DNA of 64,000 nt, from NCBI RefSeq assembly GCF_003350405.1, contig NZ_QQAW01000002.1, forward strand, positions 248,001 through 312,000. The letters are read 5' to 3'. The notes under the pieces are model-generated. The model saw nothing but the letters and a program-made list of their open reading frames with translations, ran no database searches and was not told the origin of the DNA. Below, one piece after another: positions 17,226 to 26,681 of the stretch. Numbering within the stretch: the first letter of the stretch is position 1; every line of letters begins with the position of its first letter. This DNA is from Gluconacetobacter liquefaciens (lineage in GTDB: Bacteria > Pseudomonadota > Alphaproteobacteria > Acetobacterales > Acetobacteraceae). A program made the translations under genes and the position numbers.

Positions 17226-18158
17226 ATGACGCCTCTGCCTTCGGCCCAGCAACTGCGCTATCTGATCACTTTGGCTGAGATGCGGCATTTCGGCCGTGCG
17301 GCACAGGCCTGCGCGGTGACGCAATCCACGCTTTCGGCCGGTATCCTGGCGCTGGAACGGCAGTTGGACATTCAACTCCTGGACCGCAATGTGGGCAAGC
17401 GCGTGGTCTTTACGCCCATCGGCGACGAGGTGGCGGCGCGGGCGCGATTCGCGCTGGAGGCGCTGCAGGCCGTGCAGGACGTGGCCGATGCGTCGCGCGC
17501 GCCGATGACGGGTCTGCTGCGGCTGGGAGTGATTCCGACCATCGGGCCCTTCGTGCTGCCGGGGCTGGTGGCGCGGCTGCGCCGGCATTTTCCGCAGATC
17601 CGCCTGTCGGTGAACGAGGACCTGACCGGCAATGTTCTGGACAAGCTGGCCCTGGGCCGGCTGGACCTGGTGCTGCTGGCCATGCCCTGCCCATGCGAGG
17701 GGGCCGAAATGCTGCCCTTGTGGCGGGATGAATTCATGCTTGTCCTGCCGGCCAATCATCCGCTGACGGCGCTGGACTCGATTCCGGTGGAGCGTATTGC
17801 CGGCGAGCGGATGGTCCTGCTGGAAGACGGCCATTGCCTGCGTGACCAGACCCTGGCGCTGTGCCGGCAGGACCGGGGATGGACCAGCACCGAGGGCGAG
17901 GAGGAATTCGTCGTGACCTCGCTCTATACGCTGGTCGAGATGGTGGCGGATGGGCTGGGGATTGCGCTTTTGCCGCAACTGGCAGTGGAGTCGGGTATCC
18001 TGCGCGACCATCCGTTGGTGGTGCGACCGGTGACGGGGTGTCAGGCGTGGCGCACCATCGGGCTGGGCTGGCGTGCGCGCTCGCCGCGCGCAGGGGATTT
18101 CCGCCTGTTGGCCCCGCATGTTCGCCCACCGGCGCCGGATGCCTCGGTCGAGGGCTGA
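17226..18158 (+). CDS. oxyR: LysR-family peroxide regulator OxyR
   Basis: A 310-aa transcription factor with an N-terminal winged helix (about 5-65; HFGRAAQACAVTQSTLSAGI) and a LysR effector domain. The redox pair is clear: C204 (DGHCLRDQ) and C213 (LALCRQ), spaced as in OxyR, where they form a disulfide with H2O2. It is divergent from ahpCD, its likely target, and may autorepress from the shared 132-bp region. Start ATG 17226. Length is usual for the family. Confidence 0.95.
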   Translation: MTPLPSAQQLRYLITLAEMRHFGRAAQACAVTQSTLSAGILALERQLDIQLLDRNVGKRVVFTPIGDEVAARARFALEALQAVQDVADASRAPMTGLLRLGVIPTIGPFVLPGLVARLRRHFPQIRLSVNEDLTGNVLDKLALGRLDLVLLAMPCPCEGAEMLPLWRDEFMLVLPANHPLTALDSIPVERIAGERMVLLEDGHCLRDQTLALCRQDRGWTSTEGEEEFVVTSLYTLVEMVADGLGIALLPQLAVESGILRDHPLVVRPVTGCQAWRTIGLGWRARSPRAGDFRLLAPHVRPPAPDASVEG

Positions 18159-18266
18159 AAATACCGGCCGGAAGGGCCGAAAACGGGGGTGGATGGTTGA
18201 CTCGGGGGCGCTCGACCGGTATTCGGCCCGTCTTCGCGGTTTACCGCCGCCAGTGAGGGTCGGGTC

Positions 18267-18392
18267 ATGAAGATCAGAAACAGCCTGAAGTCGGCCAAGG
18301 TTCGTGACAAGGACTGCCGTGTGGTCCGTCGTCATGGCAAGGTCTATGTCATCAATAAGAAGAACCCCCGCATGAAGGCCCGTCAGGGCTGA
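18267..18392 (+). CDS. rpmJ: 50S ribosomal protein L36 (zinc-less type)
   Basis: A 41-aa basic protein starting [20 protein letters not shown] and ending [12 protein letters not shown]. This is the alternative L36 form that lacks the C-x2-C...C-x4-H zinc motif, and only one cysteine remains. It is the usual form in alphaproteobacteria. A GAGGG site precedes ATG 18267. It is a late-assembling component of the large ribosomal subunit. Confidence 0.97.
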   Translation: MKIRNSLKSAKVRDKDCRVVRRHGKVYVINKKNPRMKARQG

Positions 18393-19106
18393 ATGTTGCG
18401 GGCGGCCTTGGCCGTTCCGTTCTTCTTTGGTGACGCGAAAACCCGTGCCTGCCCCTGGATTCCGGGTGGTTGGCGCGGGTTTTCGCGCGTACGTGTGCTG
18501 GCGGTGGCATGTTTGTGGCTGGGCTGTGCTGTGCCTGCGTGGGCCGATGCGCCTGCTGGGCGTGCCGCTCCGGCGCCTGCTTCTTCCGCTGGGGCGGGGC
18601 AAGAGACCCATCCCGACCCATCTGCGACTCCGGACCTGTCTGTTCTGACGGCTCAACTGGCGCGTGCGTCCTCCCGGGCTGCTGCGGCGGATCTGGAAGT
18701 TCGGCTGGAGCAGGCACGGCGACATGCACTTTCTCCCACCACCCGCCTGTTGCAACGCGGTGCCGTGGCGCATCTGGCCGAGGGCAAGGCGTTGAGTGCG
18801 GTCGAGGATCTGGACGATGCGCTGGTGTTGCAGCCGGATGTAGCGATCCTGTGGCGTGATCGGGCGCGGGCACGGCTGACGGCGCGCGACCTGACCGGGG
18901 CGATTGCCGACCTGGGTGTTGCTCTCCAGCGTGATGGGCAGGATGCGGTGGCGTGGCGGTTGCTGTCGGCGATCGAGGAACAGCGCGGCGACTGGCAGGC
19001 GGCCGAGCGGGCCTGGCAGCAGGTGATGGCACTCGACCCGATGGTGGAGGGCGGCCGCACCAAGGGTGAGCAATTGCACCTGAAGGCATTCGGCCGCCCG
19101 ACCTGA
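18393..19106 (+). CDS. Exported tetratricopeptide-repeat protein of unknown function
   Basis: The open frame begins directly after rpmJ (ATG 18393, 237 aa). Its first 34 residues look unlike a protein N terminus, and a signal peptide (VLAVACLWLGCAVPAWADA) begins at V35, so GTG 18495 is a plausible true start (about 203 aa). After an Ala/Pro-rich linker, TPR-like helix pairs follow (about 110-225), for example ALSAVEDLDDALVLQPDVAILWRDRA and WQAAERAWQQVMALDP. It is probably periplasmic and protein-binding. No specific role can be given. Confidence 0.75.
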   Translation: MLRAALAVPFFFGDAKTRACPWIPGGWRGFSRVRVLAVACLWLGCAVPAWADAPAGRAAPAPASSAGAGQETHPDPSATPDLSVLTAQLARASSRAAAADLEVRLEQARRHALSPTTRLLQRGAVAHLAEGKALSAVEDLDDALVLQPDVAILWRDRARARLTARDLTGAIADLGVALQRDGQDAVAWRLLSAIEEQRGDWQAAERAWQQVMALDPMVEGGRTKGEQLHLKAFGRPT

Positions 19107-19220
19107 GGGGCAGTGCTGCGGATATATGCCTCGCACATATGTCTGGGGCGTGGGTGTGAACTGCCCGCGTTGTGTGACGTAACTGTCGCGATTCCTGACA
19201 TTTTATGGCATGCTGGCTGT

Positions 19221-19892
19221 ATGAGTGATCAGGCCGTACGTGGAACGACGACGGGTGGGCGCCGGGCGGTCGGGCCGGTGCCGGATCGTGCGCTGCTGCG
19301 TGCGACCGCGCTGGCGCATCTGGCCCGCTTCGGCACGACCCGCGTCGGGTTGACGCAGGTGCTGGAACGCCGCGTGCAGCGCTGGGCGCGGCGGGCCGTC
19401 GAGGGCGGCGAACTCTCGGAAGAGGTGGAAAGCCGGGCGGCGCCGCTTGGGGCCGTGATCGCGCAGGTGGTGGCCGACATGGTGGAGCTGGGCGCGGTGG
19501 ATGATGCGGCCTTTGCCGGGTCGCGCGCCCGGTCGCTGACGCGCTCCGGCCGGTCGCGCCGGGCGGTGCAGGCGCATCTGGCCGCGCGCGGGGTCGAGGC
19601 GGAAACGGTTGGAGCCGTGCTGGATGACGCGCTGGGCGAGCGCGGGCAGGATGGCCAGGACGTGGAGTTGGCGGCGGCGCTGATTTTCGCGCGGCGGCGC
19701 CGTGCCGGGCCGTTTGCCCCCGCGCGGGAGGGGGACGAGGACGCGGTTCCAGGTGACGAAGTGGCGGTGCGGCGCCGCAAGGTGCTGGATGCCATGGCGC
19801 GGGCCGGTTTTGGTCGCGCGACGGCCGAGGCGGCGCTGGATATGGACCCCGAGGAAGCCGAGGACCGGATCATTCGGATGAAATCGGCGTGA
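19221..19892 (+). CDS. recX: RecX-family regulatory protein
   Basis: A 223-aa basic, helical protein with the three-helix repeats of RecX: ALLRATALAHLARFGTTRVGLTQVLERRV; LGAVDDAAFAGSRARSLTRSGRSRRAVQAHLAARGV; RRRKVLDAMARAGFGRATAEAALD. RecX binds RecA filaments and inhibits recombinase activity. It is not next to recA here. ATG 19221 begins the conserved part. An extension to 19113 lacks family similarity. The stop overlaps the next gene's GTG (GTGA). Confidence 0.85.
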   Translation: MSDQAVRGTTTGGRRAVGPVPDRALLRATALAHLARFGTTRVGLTQVLERRVQRWARRAVEGGELSEEVESRAAPLGAVIAQVVADMVELGAVDDAAFAGSRARSLTRSGRSRRAVQAHLAARGVEAETVGAVLDDALGERGQDGQDVELAAALIFARRRRAGPFAPAREGDEDAVPGDEVAVRRRKVLDAMARAGFGRATAEAALDMDPEEAEDRIIRMKSA

Positions 19893-20380
19893 CGGTTCGC
19901 GACATGCTCGTGCGCTGGCTGATGCTGTGCGGCCTGTTGCCGCTGGCGGCCTGCGGCGGTGGAAGCGGCCGGGGCTGGAACGGGCCGGTGCAGTGCGCGC
20001 CCTATGCGCGTTCGGTGACCGGGTTGCGGTTGAGCGGTGCCGCCGCCGGCTGGTGGCGGCAATCGGAAGGGGCGTATGCGCATACGCGGGTGCCTGCGCC
20101 GGGCGAGGTGCTGGTGTTCCGCTCCACCCGTCGGCTTCCGGACGGGCATGTATCGGTTGTGCGGCAGGTGCGTGGGTCGCGCGCGATCCTGGTCGATCAG
20201 GCGAACTGGGTGCCGGGGCGCATTGATCGGGGCATTCCGGTGGTCGATGTCTCGCAGGCCAATGACTGGTCTGCGGTGCGGGTCTGGTGGCAGCCGGTTC
20301 ACAGCATGGGTAAAAGCGTCTATCCCACATATGGGTTCATCTCGCGCGACCTGCCGGATCGTCCGTCGCCGGACGCTTGA
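19889..20380 (+). CDS. CHAP-domain lipoprotein (putative peptidoglycan amidase/endopeptidase)
   Basis: A 163-aa protein with a lipobox (LPLAAC, C22) followed by a CHAP/NlpC-like domain. The candidate catalytic pair is C36 ([12 protein letters not shown]) and the histidine of DGHVSVV (about H86), with an Asp/Asn (DQANW) after it. Such enzymes cut peptidoglycan amide bonds. Lipid anchoring suggests action at the periplasmic membrane face. The start is GTG 19889, overlapping the recX stop, or ATG 19904. Activity is inferred from these residues. Confidence 0.75.
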   Translation: MTVRDMLVRWLMLCGLLPLAACGGGSGRGWNGPVQCAPYARSVTGLRLSGAAAGWWRQSEGAYAHTRVPAPGEVLVFRSTRRLPDGHVSVVRQVRGSRAILVDQANWVPGRIDRGIPVVDVSQANDWSAVRVWWQPVHSMGKSVYPTYGFISRDLPDRPSPDA

Positions 20381-20523
20381 CCGGGTGCGGGACGGGGCGC
20401 TTGCATGGCGGGCTTCCCGGTTCCATGTCTTATCGGGGTTCATGTGATGTCGGGATTGTCCGGGCGGATCGGGGTCGGTCCGGAAGCCGACGGCGCCACG
20501 GCGCGGAAACGAGGGTGTGTGTT

Positions 20524-20790
20524 ATGGGTAGCTTGAGCATCTGGCACTGGCTGATCGTTCTGGCCGTCGTGCTGGTTCTGTTTGGCGGCGGCGGCAAGAT
20601 CAGCACGCTGATGGGCGATGTCGCGCGCGGCGTGAAATCGTTCAAGAAGAACATGGCCGACGACGAGAGCATGGAAAACAGCAATCCGGGGCAGGGCGGC
20701 CATATCGCTCCGCCGGGGCCGGCGGCCGGCGCGCAGCGCGATGCCAGCTTCTCGGCATCCGGTCGCCCCTCTGGTTCCTCGACCCCCTGA
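20524..20790 (+). CDS. tatA: Sec-independent translocase subunit TatA
   Basis: An 88-aa protein with one N-terminal membrane helix (about 5-23, [19 protein letters not shown]), a hinge, an amphipathic helix ([14 protein letters not shown]) and an acidic then Pro/Gly-rich tail: the TatA design. It forms the pore of the twin-arginine pathway for folded, cofactor-bearing proteins. TatB and TatC are not adjacent. ATG 20524 is used because the frame upstream does not look like protein. Confidence 0.93.
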   Translation: MGSLSIWHWLIVLAVVLVLFGGGGKISTLMGDVARGVKSFKKNMADDESMENSNPGQGGHIAPPGPAAGAQRDASFSASGRPSGSSTP

Positions 20791-20830
20791 GGCTGCGGCC
20801 CGGGCGAACGATTCAGGATCATTTTCCGAT

Positions 20831-21457
20831 ATGGACCAGATGACGACGACGGATCTGTGGGCCGGCGCGGTGCAGGATGTCATCGCCGCCGGCCGGCGGA
20901 TGGACCGGTTTGGCTGGGTGCCGGCCACGGCGGGCAATATCAGTCGCCGCCTGCCGGACGGGCGGATCGCGATCACGCGGTCGGGCGGGCACAAGGGCTG
21001 CCTGACGCAGGATGGCGTGATCGAGGTCGGGATGGACGGCAGGGCCGTGCATCCGGGCGACCGGCCCAGCGCCGAGACCCTGCTGCATTGCCAGCTTTAC
21101 GCGCATGACCCGGCCATCGGCGCGGTGCTGCATGGTCATTCCGTCGCTTCGACGGTGCTGTCGATGGCGACGGCCGATGGGGTCCTGACCCTGGCGGACT
21201 ATGAGGTCCAGAAGGTGTTCGAGGGGCAGACCACCCATGACGCCAGCGTGCGTGTGCCGGTGTTCGACAATGACCAGGACATTGCGCGGCTGTGCACCGT
21301 CGTGGCGCCCGACCTGGGGCGGATGCCGGCGGGATACATCATTCGCGGCCATGGCGTTTATGTGTGGGGCGCCACCATGGACGTGGCTCTGGCCCGGCTG
21401 GAGGGGCTGGAGTTTCTGCTGGCCTGCGAACTGGAAAAGAGGAAGCTGCGCCGATGA
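20831..21457 (+). CDS. mtnB: Methylthioribulose-1-phosphate dehydratase
   Basis: A class II aldolase-fold enzyme of 208 aa in methionine salvage. It dehydrates 5-methylthioribulose 1-phosphate. ATAGNIS, the zinc histidines in LHGHSVAS and RGHGVYVWG, and the position of E84 region (PSAETLLHC) fit MtnB. The stop overlaps mtnD (ATGA at 21454-21457), so mtnB-mtnD-mtnC form one unit. ATG 20831 gives the family length. Confidence 0.9.
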   Translation: MDQMTTTDLWAGAVQDVIAAGRRMDRFGWVPATAGNISRRLPDGRIAITRSGGHKGCLTQDGVIEVGMDGRAVHPGDRPSAETLLHCQLYAHDPAIGAVLHGHSVASTVLSMATADGVLTLADYEVQKVFEGQTTHDASVRVPVFDNDQDIARLCTVVAPDLGRMPAGYIIRGHGVYVWGATMDVALARLEGLEFLLACELEKRKLRR

Positions 21458-21993
21458 GTCGCCTGACCGTCTATCGCGATGACGATCCGGGCCGCGTCGT
21501 GTTGCGGACCGACAGCGCGCCGGAGATTGCCGACACCCTGAGGGGGATCGGCGTGCGGTTCGAGCGCTGGGACAGTCCGGTGGTGCCGCCGTCCGACGCC
21601 TCGCCCGAAGCCGTGCTGGACGCCTATCGCCCCTATCTGGACGAGCTGATGGGGGAGACCGGGGCGGGATCGGCCGATGTGGTGCGGATTACGACCCAGA
21701 CCCCGAACCTGGCCGAACTGCGCGCGAAATTCCTTTCGGAACACATCCATAGCGAGGATGAGGTCCGGTTCTTCGTCCATGGCTGGGGCAATTTCGTGCT
21801 GCATGTCGGCGGCAGCGTCTATGACGTGCATTGCGTGGCGGGCGACCTGATTTCGGTGCCTGCCGGCATTCCGCACTGGTTCGATGCCGGGATGGAGCCC
21901 GATGTGGTGGCGTTGCGGATCTTTACCGACAAGACCGGCTGGATCGCCCAATATACGGGCGACGATATCGCCCGGCGCTTTCCAGCAGCCTGA
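21454..21993 (+). CDS. mtnD: Acireductone dioxygenase
   Basis: A 179-aa cupin that oxidises acireductone to the 2-oxo acid precursor of methionine (Fe form), or off-pathway to methylthiopropionate (Ni form). Metal ligands are in EHIHSEDEVRFF (two His, one Glu) and IPHWFD (His). It is coupled to mtnB by ATGA and is followed after 7 bp by mtnC, whose ribosome site overlaps the mtnD stop. Confidence 0.95.
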   Translation: MSRLTVYRDDDPGRVVLRTDSAPEIADTLRGIGVRFERWDSPVVPPSDASPEAVLDAYRPYLDELMGETGAGSADVVRITTQTPNLAELRAKFLSEHIHSEDEVRFFVHGWGNFVLHVGGSVYDVHCVAGDLISVPAGIPHWFDAGMEPDVVALRIFTDKTGWIAQYTGDDIARRFPAA

Positions 21994-22000
21994 GGAGCGG

Positions 22001-22726
22001 ATGACGGTGGCCGAAGCGGCGACGCATGCGGACGGGGGGATCGACTCCGTTCTGCTGGATATCGAAGGCACGACGATTCCGGTCGCCTTCGTGCATCAGG
22101 TTCTCTTTCCCTATGCCCGCAAGGCGTTGCCCGAGTTGCTGGCGACGCGCGGTGACGAGCCGGCGGTACGGGACGCCGTGGCCGACATTGCCCGGCTGGC
22201 GCCCGGTGTGGCGCCGCTGGTGCAGTTGAATGCCTGGATGGACCGGGACGAGAAGATCGGGCCGCTGAAGGCGTTGCAGGGGCTGGCATGGGCGGAAGGC
22301 TACCGCACCGGAGCCTTGCAGGCGGCGCTATATCCCGACGTGCTGCCGGCCTTGCGGCGCTGGCATGAAGGCGGCCTGCGGCTGGCGGTCTATTCGTCCG
22401 GCTCGGAGGCGGCGCAGCGCCTGATCTATGGCCATACGACCGAGGGCGACGTGCGCGGCCTCTTCGACGGGTTTTATGACCTGCGGATCGGCGGCAAGCG
22501 CGAGGCGGACAGTTATCGCGCCATTCTGGCCGAGGCCGGATGGGAGGCGGGGCGCACGCTGTTTCTCTCCGATATCGTGGCCGAACTGGATGCCGCCGTG
22601 GCGGCGGGGCTGCGGACCTGCCAGCTTGCCCGGCCGGAGGATGGCACCCGCCCCGGCGAGGGGCATCCGGTGGCCGCCACGCTGGATGAGGTGGCGCGCC
22701 TGTTTGCTTTGCCCGGCACGCCATGA
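22001..22726 (+). CDS. mtnC: Enolase-phosphatase E1
   Basis: A HAD-superfamily bifunctional enzyme of 241 aa that enolises and dephosphorylates 2,3-diketo-5-methylthiopentyl-1-phosphate to acireductone, the substrate of MtnD. The DIEGTT motif replaces the common DxDxT, as in the MtnC family. YSSGSEAAQRL, GGKREADSY and FLSDIVAELDAA are motifs II-IV. GAGGAG lies over the mtnD stop and sets ATG 22001. The stop overlaps ribF by ATGA. Confidence 0.94.
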   Translation: MTVAEAATHADGGIDSVLLDIEGTTIPVAFVHQVLFPYARKALPELLATRGDEPAVRDAVADIARLAPGVAPLVQLNAWMDRDEKIGPLKALQGLAWAEGYRTGALQAALYPDVLPALRRWHEGGLRLAVYSSGSEAAQRLIYGHTTEGDVRGLFDGFYDLRIGGKREADSYRAILAEAGWEAGRTLFLSDIVAELDAAVAAGLRTCQLARPEDGTRPGEGHPVAATLDEVARLFALPGTP

Positions 22727-23670
22727 GGGCGCATCTGCATACGGGTTGGCTGCATATCCCCGACGAGGCGCGGGGCATGGCGGCGGCGCTGGGCAATTTC
22801 GACGGGGTGCATCTGGGCCACGCCCATCTGTTGCACACGCTGCATACCGCGCGGCCCGATCTGGGGTTGGCGGTGGTGACGTTCGAACCCCATCCGCGGG
22901 AGATGTTCCGCCCGCAAGACCCGCCTTTCCGCCTGACCCTGGCCGAGGAGCGGCTGGCCGCCCTTTCTGCTCTGGGTGTAAGGCATGTCTTCCAGATTCC
23001 TTTCGATGCCGCCTTCAGCGCCATGACCGCCGAGCGGTTCGTGACCGAGGTGTTGCATGAGGGCTTCGGCCTACGGCACCTGGCCTGCGGCACCGATTTT
23101 GCCTTCGGTCATCGCCGGGGCGGCAATGCTGCCTTCCTGGCCGAGCGGGCGGAAGAACTGGGGATCGGGATGACCACTGTGCCGGCTCTGGCCGACGCGG
23201 GGGGGCCTTATTCCTCGACGCGCATCCGCAGGCTGTTGCAGGACGGTTATCCTGAGCGTGCGGCCGAGGAACTGGGGCGGCCCTGGGCGATCCGGGGTGT
23301 GGTGCAGCATGGCGACAAGCGCGGCCGCCTGCTGGGCTTCCCGACAGCCAACGTGCCGCTGGGCCGGCATCTGGAGCCGGCGCGCGGTGTGTATGCCGTG
23401 ACGGTGCGGCTGCCGGGTGGGCAGGCGTGGCCGGGGGTGGCCAATATCGGTCGGCGCCCGACCATCAATGACGGGCAGGAAAGCCGGCTGGAAGTCCATC
23501 TGCTGGATTTCGAAGGGGATCTGTACGGCCAGACGCTTTCCGTCGCGCTGCATACGCTGTTGCGCGACGAACGGCGCTTTGACGGGCTCGATGCGCTGAA
23601 GACGCAGATTGCCGAGGATGCGGCGACTGCCCGGGCATATCTGGACCGCCTGACGCGGACGGGCGTGTGA
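22723..23670 (+). CDS. ribF: Bifunctional riboflavin kinase/FAD synthetase
   Basis: A 315-aa enzyme making FMN and then FAD. The N-terminal adenylyltransferase domain has GNFDGVHLGH (about 26-35) and SSTRIRRLL. The C-terminal kinase domain has GDKRGRLLGFPTANV, GVYAVTV and NIGRRPTI. It starts at an ATGA overlap with mtnC, which places FAD synthesis in a transcript with methionine salvage. ileS follows 119 bp later, giving the common ribF-ileS-lspA order. Confidence 0.96.
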   Translation: MRAHLHTGWLHIPDEARGMAAALGNFDGVHLGHAHLLHTLHTARPDLGLAVVTFEPHPREMFRPQDPPFRLTLAEERLAALSALGVRHVFQIPFDAAFSAMTAERFVTEVLHEGFGLRHLACGTDFAFGHRRGGNAAFLAERAEELGIGMTTVPALADAGGPYSSTRIRRLLQDGYPERAAEELGRPWAIRGVVQHGDKRGRLLGFPTANVPLGRHLEPARGVYAVTVRLPGGQAWPGVANIGRRPTINDGQESRLEVHLLDFEGDLYGQTLSVALHTLLRDERRFDGLDALKTQIAEDAATARAYLDRLTRTGV

Positions 23671-23789
23671 TCCTGCCTGCCAAGCTTGACCATCTGGCGT
23701 GCGGCTCCGCATAAGGTTGGGTCCGCGAGGGGAATAATCTTTCCGTCGCATCGTTGTTCATTGTCGTCAGTAGCCAGAAATTCAGGGTC

Positions 23790-26681
23790 ATGACCGAGTC
23801 GAAGTCACAGGATCTCTATCGGGATACGGTATTCCTGCCGAAAACCAGCTTCCCCATGCGGGGCAGCCTGCCGAAGCGGGAGCCGGAGATTCTGGCGCAC
23901 TGGGCGGCGAGCGGCCTGGACGGGCAGTTGCGCGCGCAGGCCGAAGGGCGGCCGTCCTTCATGCTGCATGACGGGCCGCCTTATGCGAACGGCAACCTGC
24001 ATATCGGCCACGCGCTGAACAAGATCCTGAAGGATGTGGTCAATCGCGCCCATCGCATGGCCGGTTTCGCGGTGCATTACCGCCCCGGCTGGGACTGCCA
24101 CGGCCTGCCGATCGAATGGAAGATCGAAGAGGAATATCGCAAGTCCGGGCGCGACAAGGATTCGGTGCCGGTTCTGCAGTTCCGCGCCGAATGCCGGGCC
24201 TATGCCGCGAAATGGGTCGAGATCCAGGCTGCCGAGTTCCGCCGCCTGGGTGTGCAGGCCGAGTGGGACGAGCGCTATGCCACGATGGATTTCTCCTCCG
24301 AAGCTACGATCGCCGAGGAAATCGGCCGCTTCCTGCTGAACGGGCTGCTCTATCGCGGACTGCGCCCGGTGATGTGGAGCCCGGTGGAGAAGACGGCGCT
24401 TGCCGAGGCCGAAATCGAATATCGCGACCATGAATCGACCACGATCCATGTCGCGTTTCCGTTCATCCACGACCCGACGCCGACCGGGGCGCTGCAAGAC
24501 GTTTCGGCCGTAATCTGGACGACCACGCCCTGGACCATTCCCGGCAACCGCGCCATCGCCTTCGGGCCGGAGATCACCTACGCGGTGCTGCGCGTCGACG
24601 GGGTGACCGACAATGCGTTGCTGGAGCCGGGCGCCCGCCTGCTGGTAGCCGAGGCGCTGATCGCGCCGTTCTGCGCCGCCGCCGGGATCACCGAGCATTA
24701 CGTGCTCTACACCATGCCGGGCGAGGCGCTGACGGGGGCGATCTGCGCCCATCCGCTGCGCGGGCAGGGCTACGATTTCGACGTGCCGCTGCTGGGCGGC
24801 GATTTCGTGACCACTGATGCGGGCACCGGGCTGGTTCACATGGCGCCGGCCCATGGTGAGGACGATTTCGCGCTGACGGTGGCGAACGGGATCGAGGTGC
24901 CGGAACTGGTGCTGGATGACGGGCGCTATGCCGACTGGGTGCCGCTGTTCGCGGGCGGGCATGTCTTCAAGGCGGCCGAGCCGGTCTGCGTGGCGCTGAC
25001 CGAGGCGATGCAGAAGGCCAATGATGCTGGCGATGCGCCGGCCGGACTGGTTGCGCGCGCGAAGCTGGTGCATTCCTATCCGCATTCCTGGCGGTCGCGC
25101 GCGCCGGTGATCTATCGCGCCACGCCGCAATGGTTCATCCGCATGGATGGCGAGGGCCAGTTGCGCGCCCGTGCCCTGCGTGCGTTGGAAGACGTGACGT
25201 TCGTGCCCGCCCAGGCGCGCAACCGCCTGACCTCGATGGTTGCCGGGCGCCCGGACTGGTGCATCAGCCGCCAGCGGGCGTGGGGTGTGCCGATCGCGGT
25301 GTTCGTCGAGAAGCGGAGCGGCGAGGTGCTGCGCGATCCGGTGGTGATGCAGCGCATCGTGGACGCCTTCCGCACCGAGGGGGCGGATGTGTGGTACAGC
25401 GCGCCCGCCAGCCGGTTCCTGGGCAACGATCGCAACCCCGACGATTATGAACAGGTGTTCGACATCGTCGATGTGTGGTTCGAGAGCGGATCGACCCATG
25501 CCTTCGTGCTGGGGCGTGACGGCATGCCGTTCCCGGCCGATTTGTATCTGGAAGGGTCCGACCAGCATCGCGGCTGGTTCCAGTCCTCGCTGCTGGAAAG
25601 CGTGGGCACGCGCGGGATCGCGCCCTATCGTGCGCTGGTGACCAACGGCTTCGTGCTGGACGAGCAGGGCCGCAAGATGTCGAAGTCGCTGGGCAATGTG
25701 GTGGCCCCGCAGGACGTGAACGACTCGCTGGGCGCGGATATCCTGCGCCTGTGGGTGATGAATTCCGACACCAACGAAGACCTGCGCATCGGCAACGAGA
25801 TCCTGAAACAGCAGGGCGAACTGTATCGCCGGCTGCGCAATACGCTGCGCTGGCTGCTGGGCGCGCTGGACGGGTTCACCGACGCCGAGCGCGTGCCCTA
25901 CGAGCAGATGCCCGAACTGGAACAGTGGGTGCTGCACCGGCTGACCGAACTGGGCGCGCAGATCGACCGGGCGGTGAAGACCCATGAATGGGTCGGCGTC
26001 TATGCCGCCGTGCATGGGTTCTGCGCCACCGACCTGTCGGCGTTCTATTTCGACGTGCGCAAGGATGCGATCTATTGCGACGGCGCGGACAATCTGCGTC
26101 GTCGGGCCGCCCGTACGGTGCTGGACCAACTGCATCGTTGCCTGTGTGCATGGCTGGCGCCGGTGCTGGTCTTTACGGCCGAGGAGGCGTGGACCGCGCG
26201 TTTCGGCGAGGCCGAGAGCGTGCATCTGCAATACTTCCCCGCGCTGCCCGAGGAATGGATCCGCCCCGATCTGGCCGATCGCTGGATGACGCTGCGCGGC
26301 GTGCGCCGGGTGGTGACGACCGAGATCGAGGCGGCCCGGCGCGGCGGCATCGTGGGGTCGTCGCTTCAGGCGTCGCTGGAACTGAAACTGTCGGAGGAAG
26401 AGGCCGGACGCTTTGCCGATGTCGATTGGTGCGAACTGGCGATTGTGTCGCAGGCATCGATCACGGTGGAGCCGGGGGCGGCGTCGATCTTCCTGGCGGG
26501 TGAGGGCGAGGAGCGTGACGGTGGGGCTGTGGGTGCCCATGGCGCGCCGGTCATCTCTGCGGCGTCGGGGCATAAATGTGCCCGCTGCTGGAAGGTGCTG
26601 GACGAGGTGGGTAGCCAGACTGCCCATCCTGAATTGTGCCTGCGCTGCGTCGCGGTCGTCGATGCGCGGGCCGGCGCATGA
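23790..26681 (+). CDS. ileS: Isoleucyl-tRNA synthetase
   Basis: A class I aminoacyl-tRNA synthetase of 963 aa. HIGH (71-74, in PPYANGNLHIGHALNK), the editing domain, KMSKS starting at residue 629 and a C-terminal zinc finger (C930-x2-C933...C950-x2-C953) are all present, marking the zinc-containing bacterial type. ATG 23790 is taken rather than one 36 bp upstream, since the conserved N terminus begins there. The stop overlaps lspA by ATGA. Confidence 0.98.
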   Translation: MTESKSQDLYRDTVFLPKTSFPMRGSLPKREPEILAHWAASGLDGQLRAQAEGRPSFMLHDGPPYANGNLHIGHALNKILKDVVNRAHRMAGFAVHYRPGWDCHGLPIEWKIEEEYRKSGRDKDSVPVLQFRAECRAYAAKWVEIQAAEFRRLGVQAEWDERYATMDFSSEATIAEEIGRFLLNGLLYRGLRPVMWSPVEKTALAEAEIEYRDHESTTIHVAFPFIHDPTPTGALQDVSAVIWTTTPWTIPGNRAIAFGPEITYAVLRVDGVTDNALLEPGARLLVAEALIAPFCAAAGITEHYVLYTMPGEALTGAICAHPLRGQGYDFDVPLLGGDFVTTDAGTGLVHMAPAHGEDDFALTVANGIEVPELVLDDGRYADWVPLFAGGHVFKAAEPVCVALTEAMQKANDAGDAPAGLVARAKLVHSYPHSWRSRAPVIYRATPQWFIRMDGEGQLRARALRALEDVTFVPAQARNRLTSMVAGRPDWCISRQRAWGVPIAVFVEKRSGEVLRDPVVMQRIVDAFRTEGADVWYSAPASRFLGNDRNPDDYEQVFDIVDVWFESGSTHAFVLGRDGMPFPADLYLEGSDQHRGWFQSSLLESVGTRGIAPYRALVTNGFVLDEQGRKMSKSLGNVVAPQDVNDSLGADILRLWVMNSDTNEDLRIGNEILKQQGELYRRLRNTLRWLLGALDGFTDAERVPYEQMPELEQWVLHRLTELGAQIDRAVKTHEWVGVYAAVHGFCATDLSAFYFDVRKDAIYCDGADNLRRRAARTVLDQLHRCLCAWLAPVLVFTAEEAWTARFGEAESVHLQYFPALPEEWIRPDLADRWMTLRGVRRVVTTEIEAARRGGIVGSSLQASLELKLSEEEAGRFADVDWCELAIVSQASITVEPGAASIFLAGEGEERDGGAVGAHGAPVISAASGHKCARCWKVLDEVGSQTAHPELCLRCVAVVDARAGA

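Noticed and set aside
23805-26627. A very long stop-free antisense frame opposite ileS (and similar frames opposite nadB, lspA/mutL, nadC, pckA and coxA)
   Set aside because: High-GC third positions in the real genes remove stop codons from the opposite strand. The translations are Arg/His/Pro/Gln-rich without any family motif, and the sense genes are certain.
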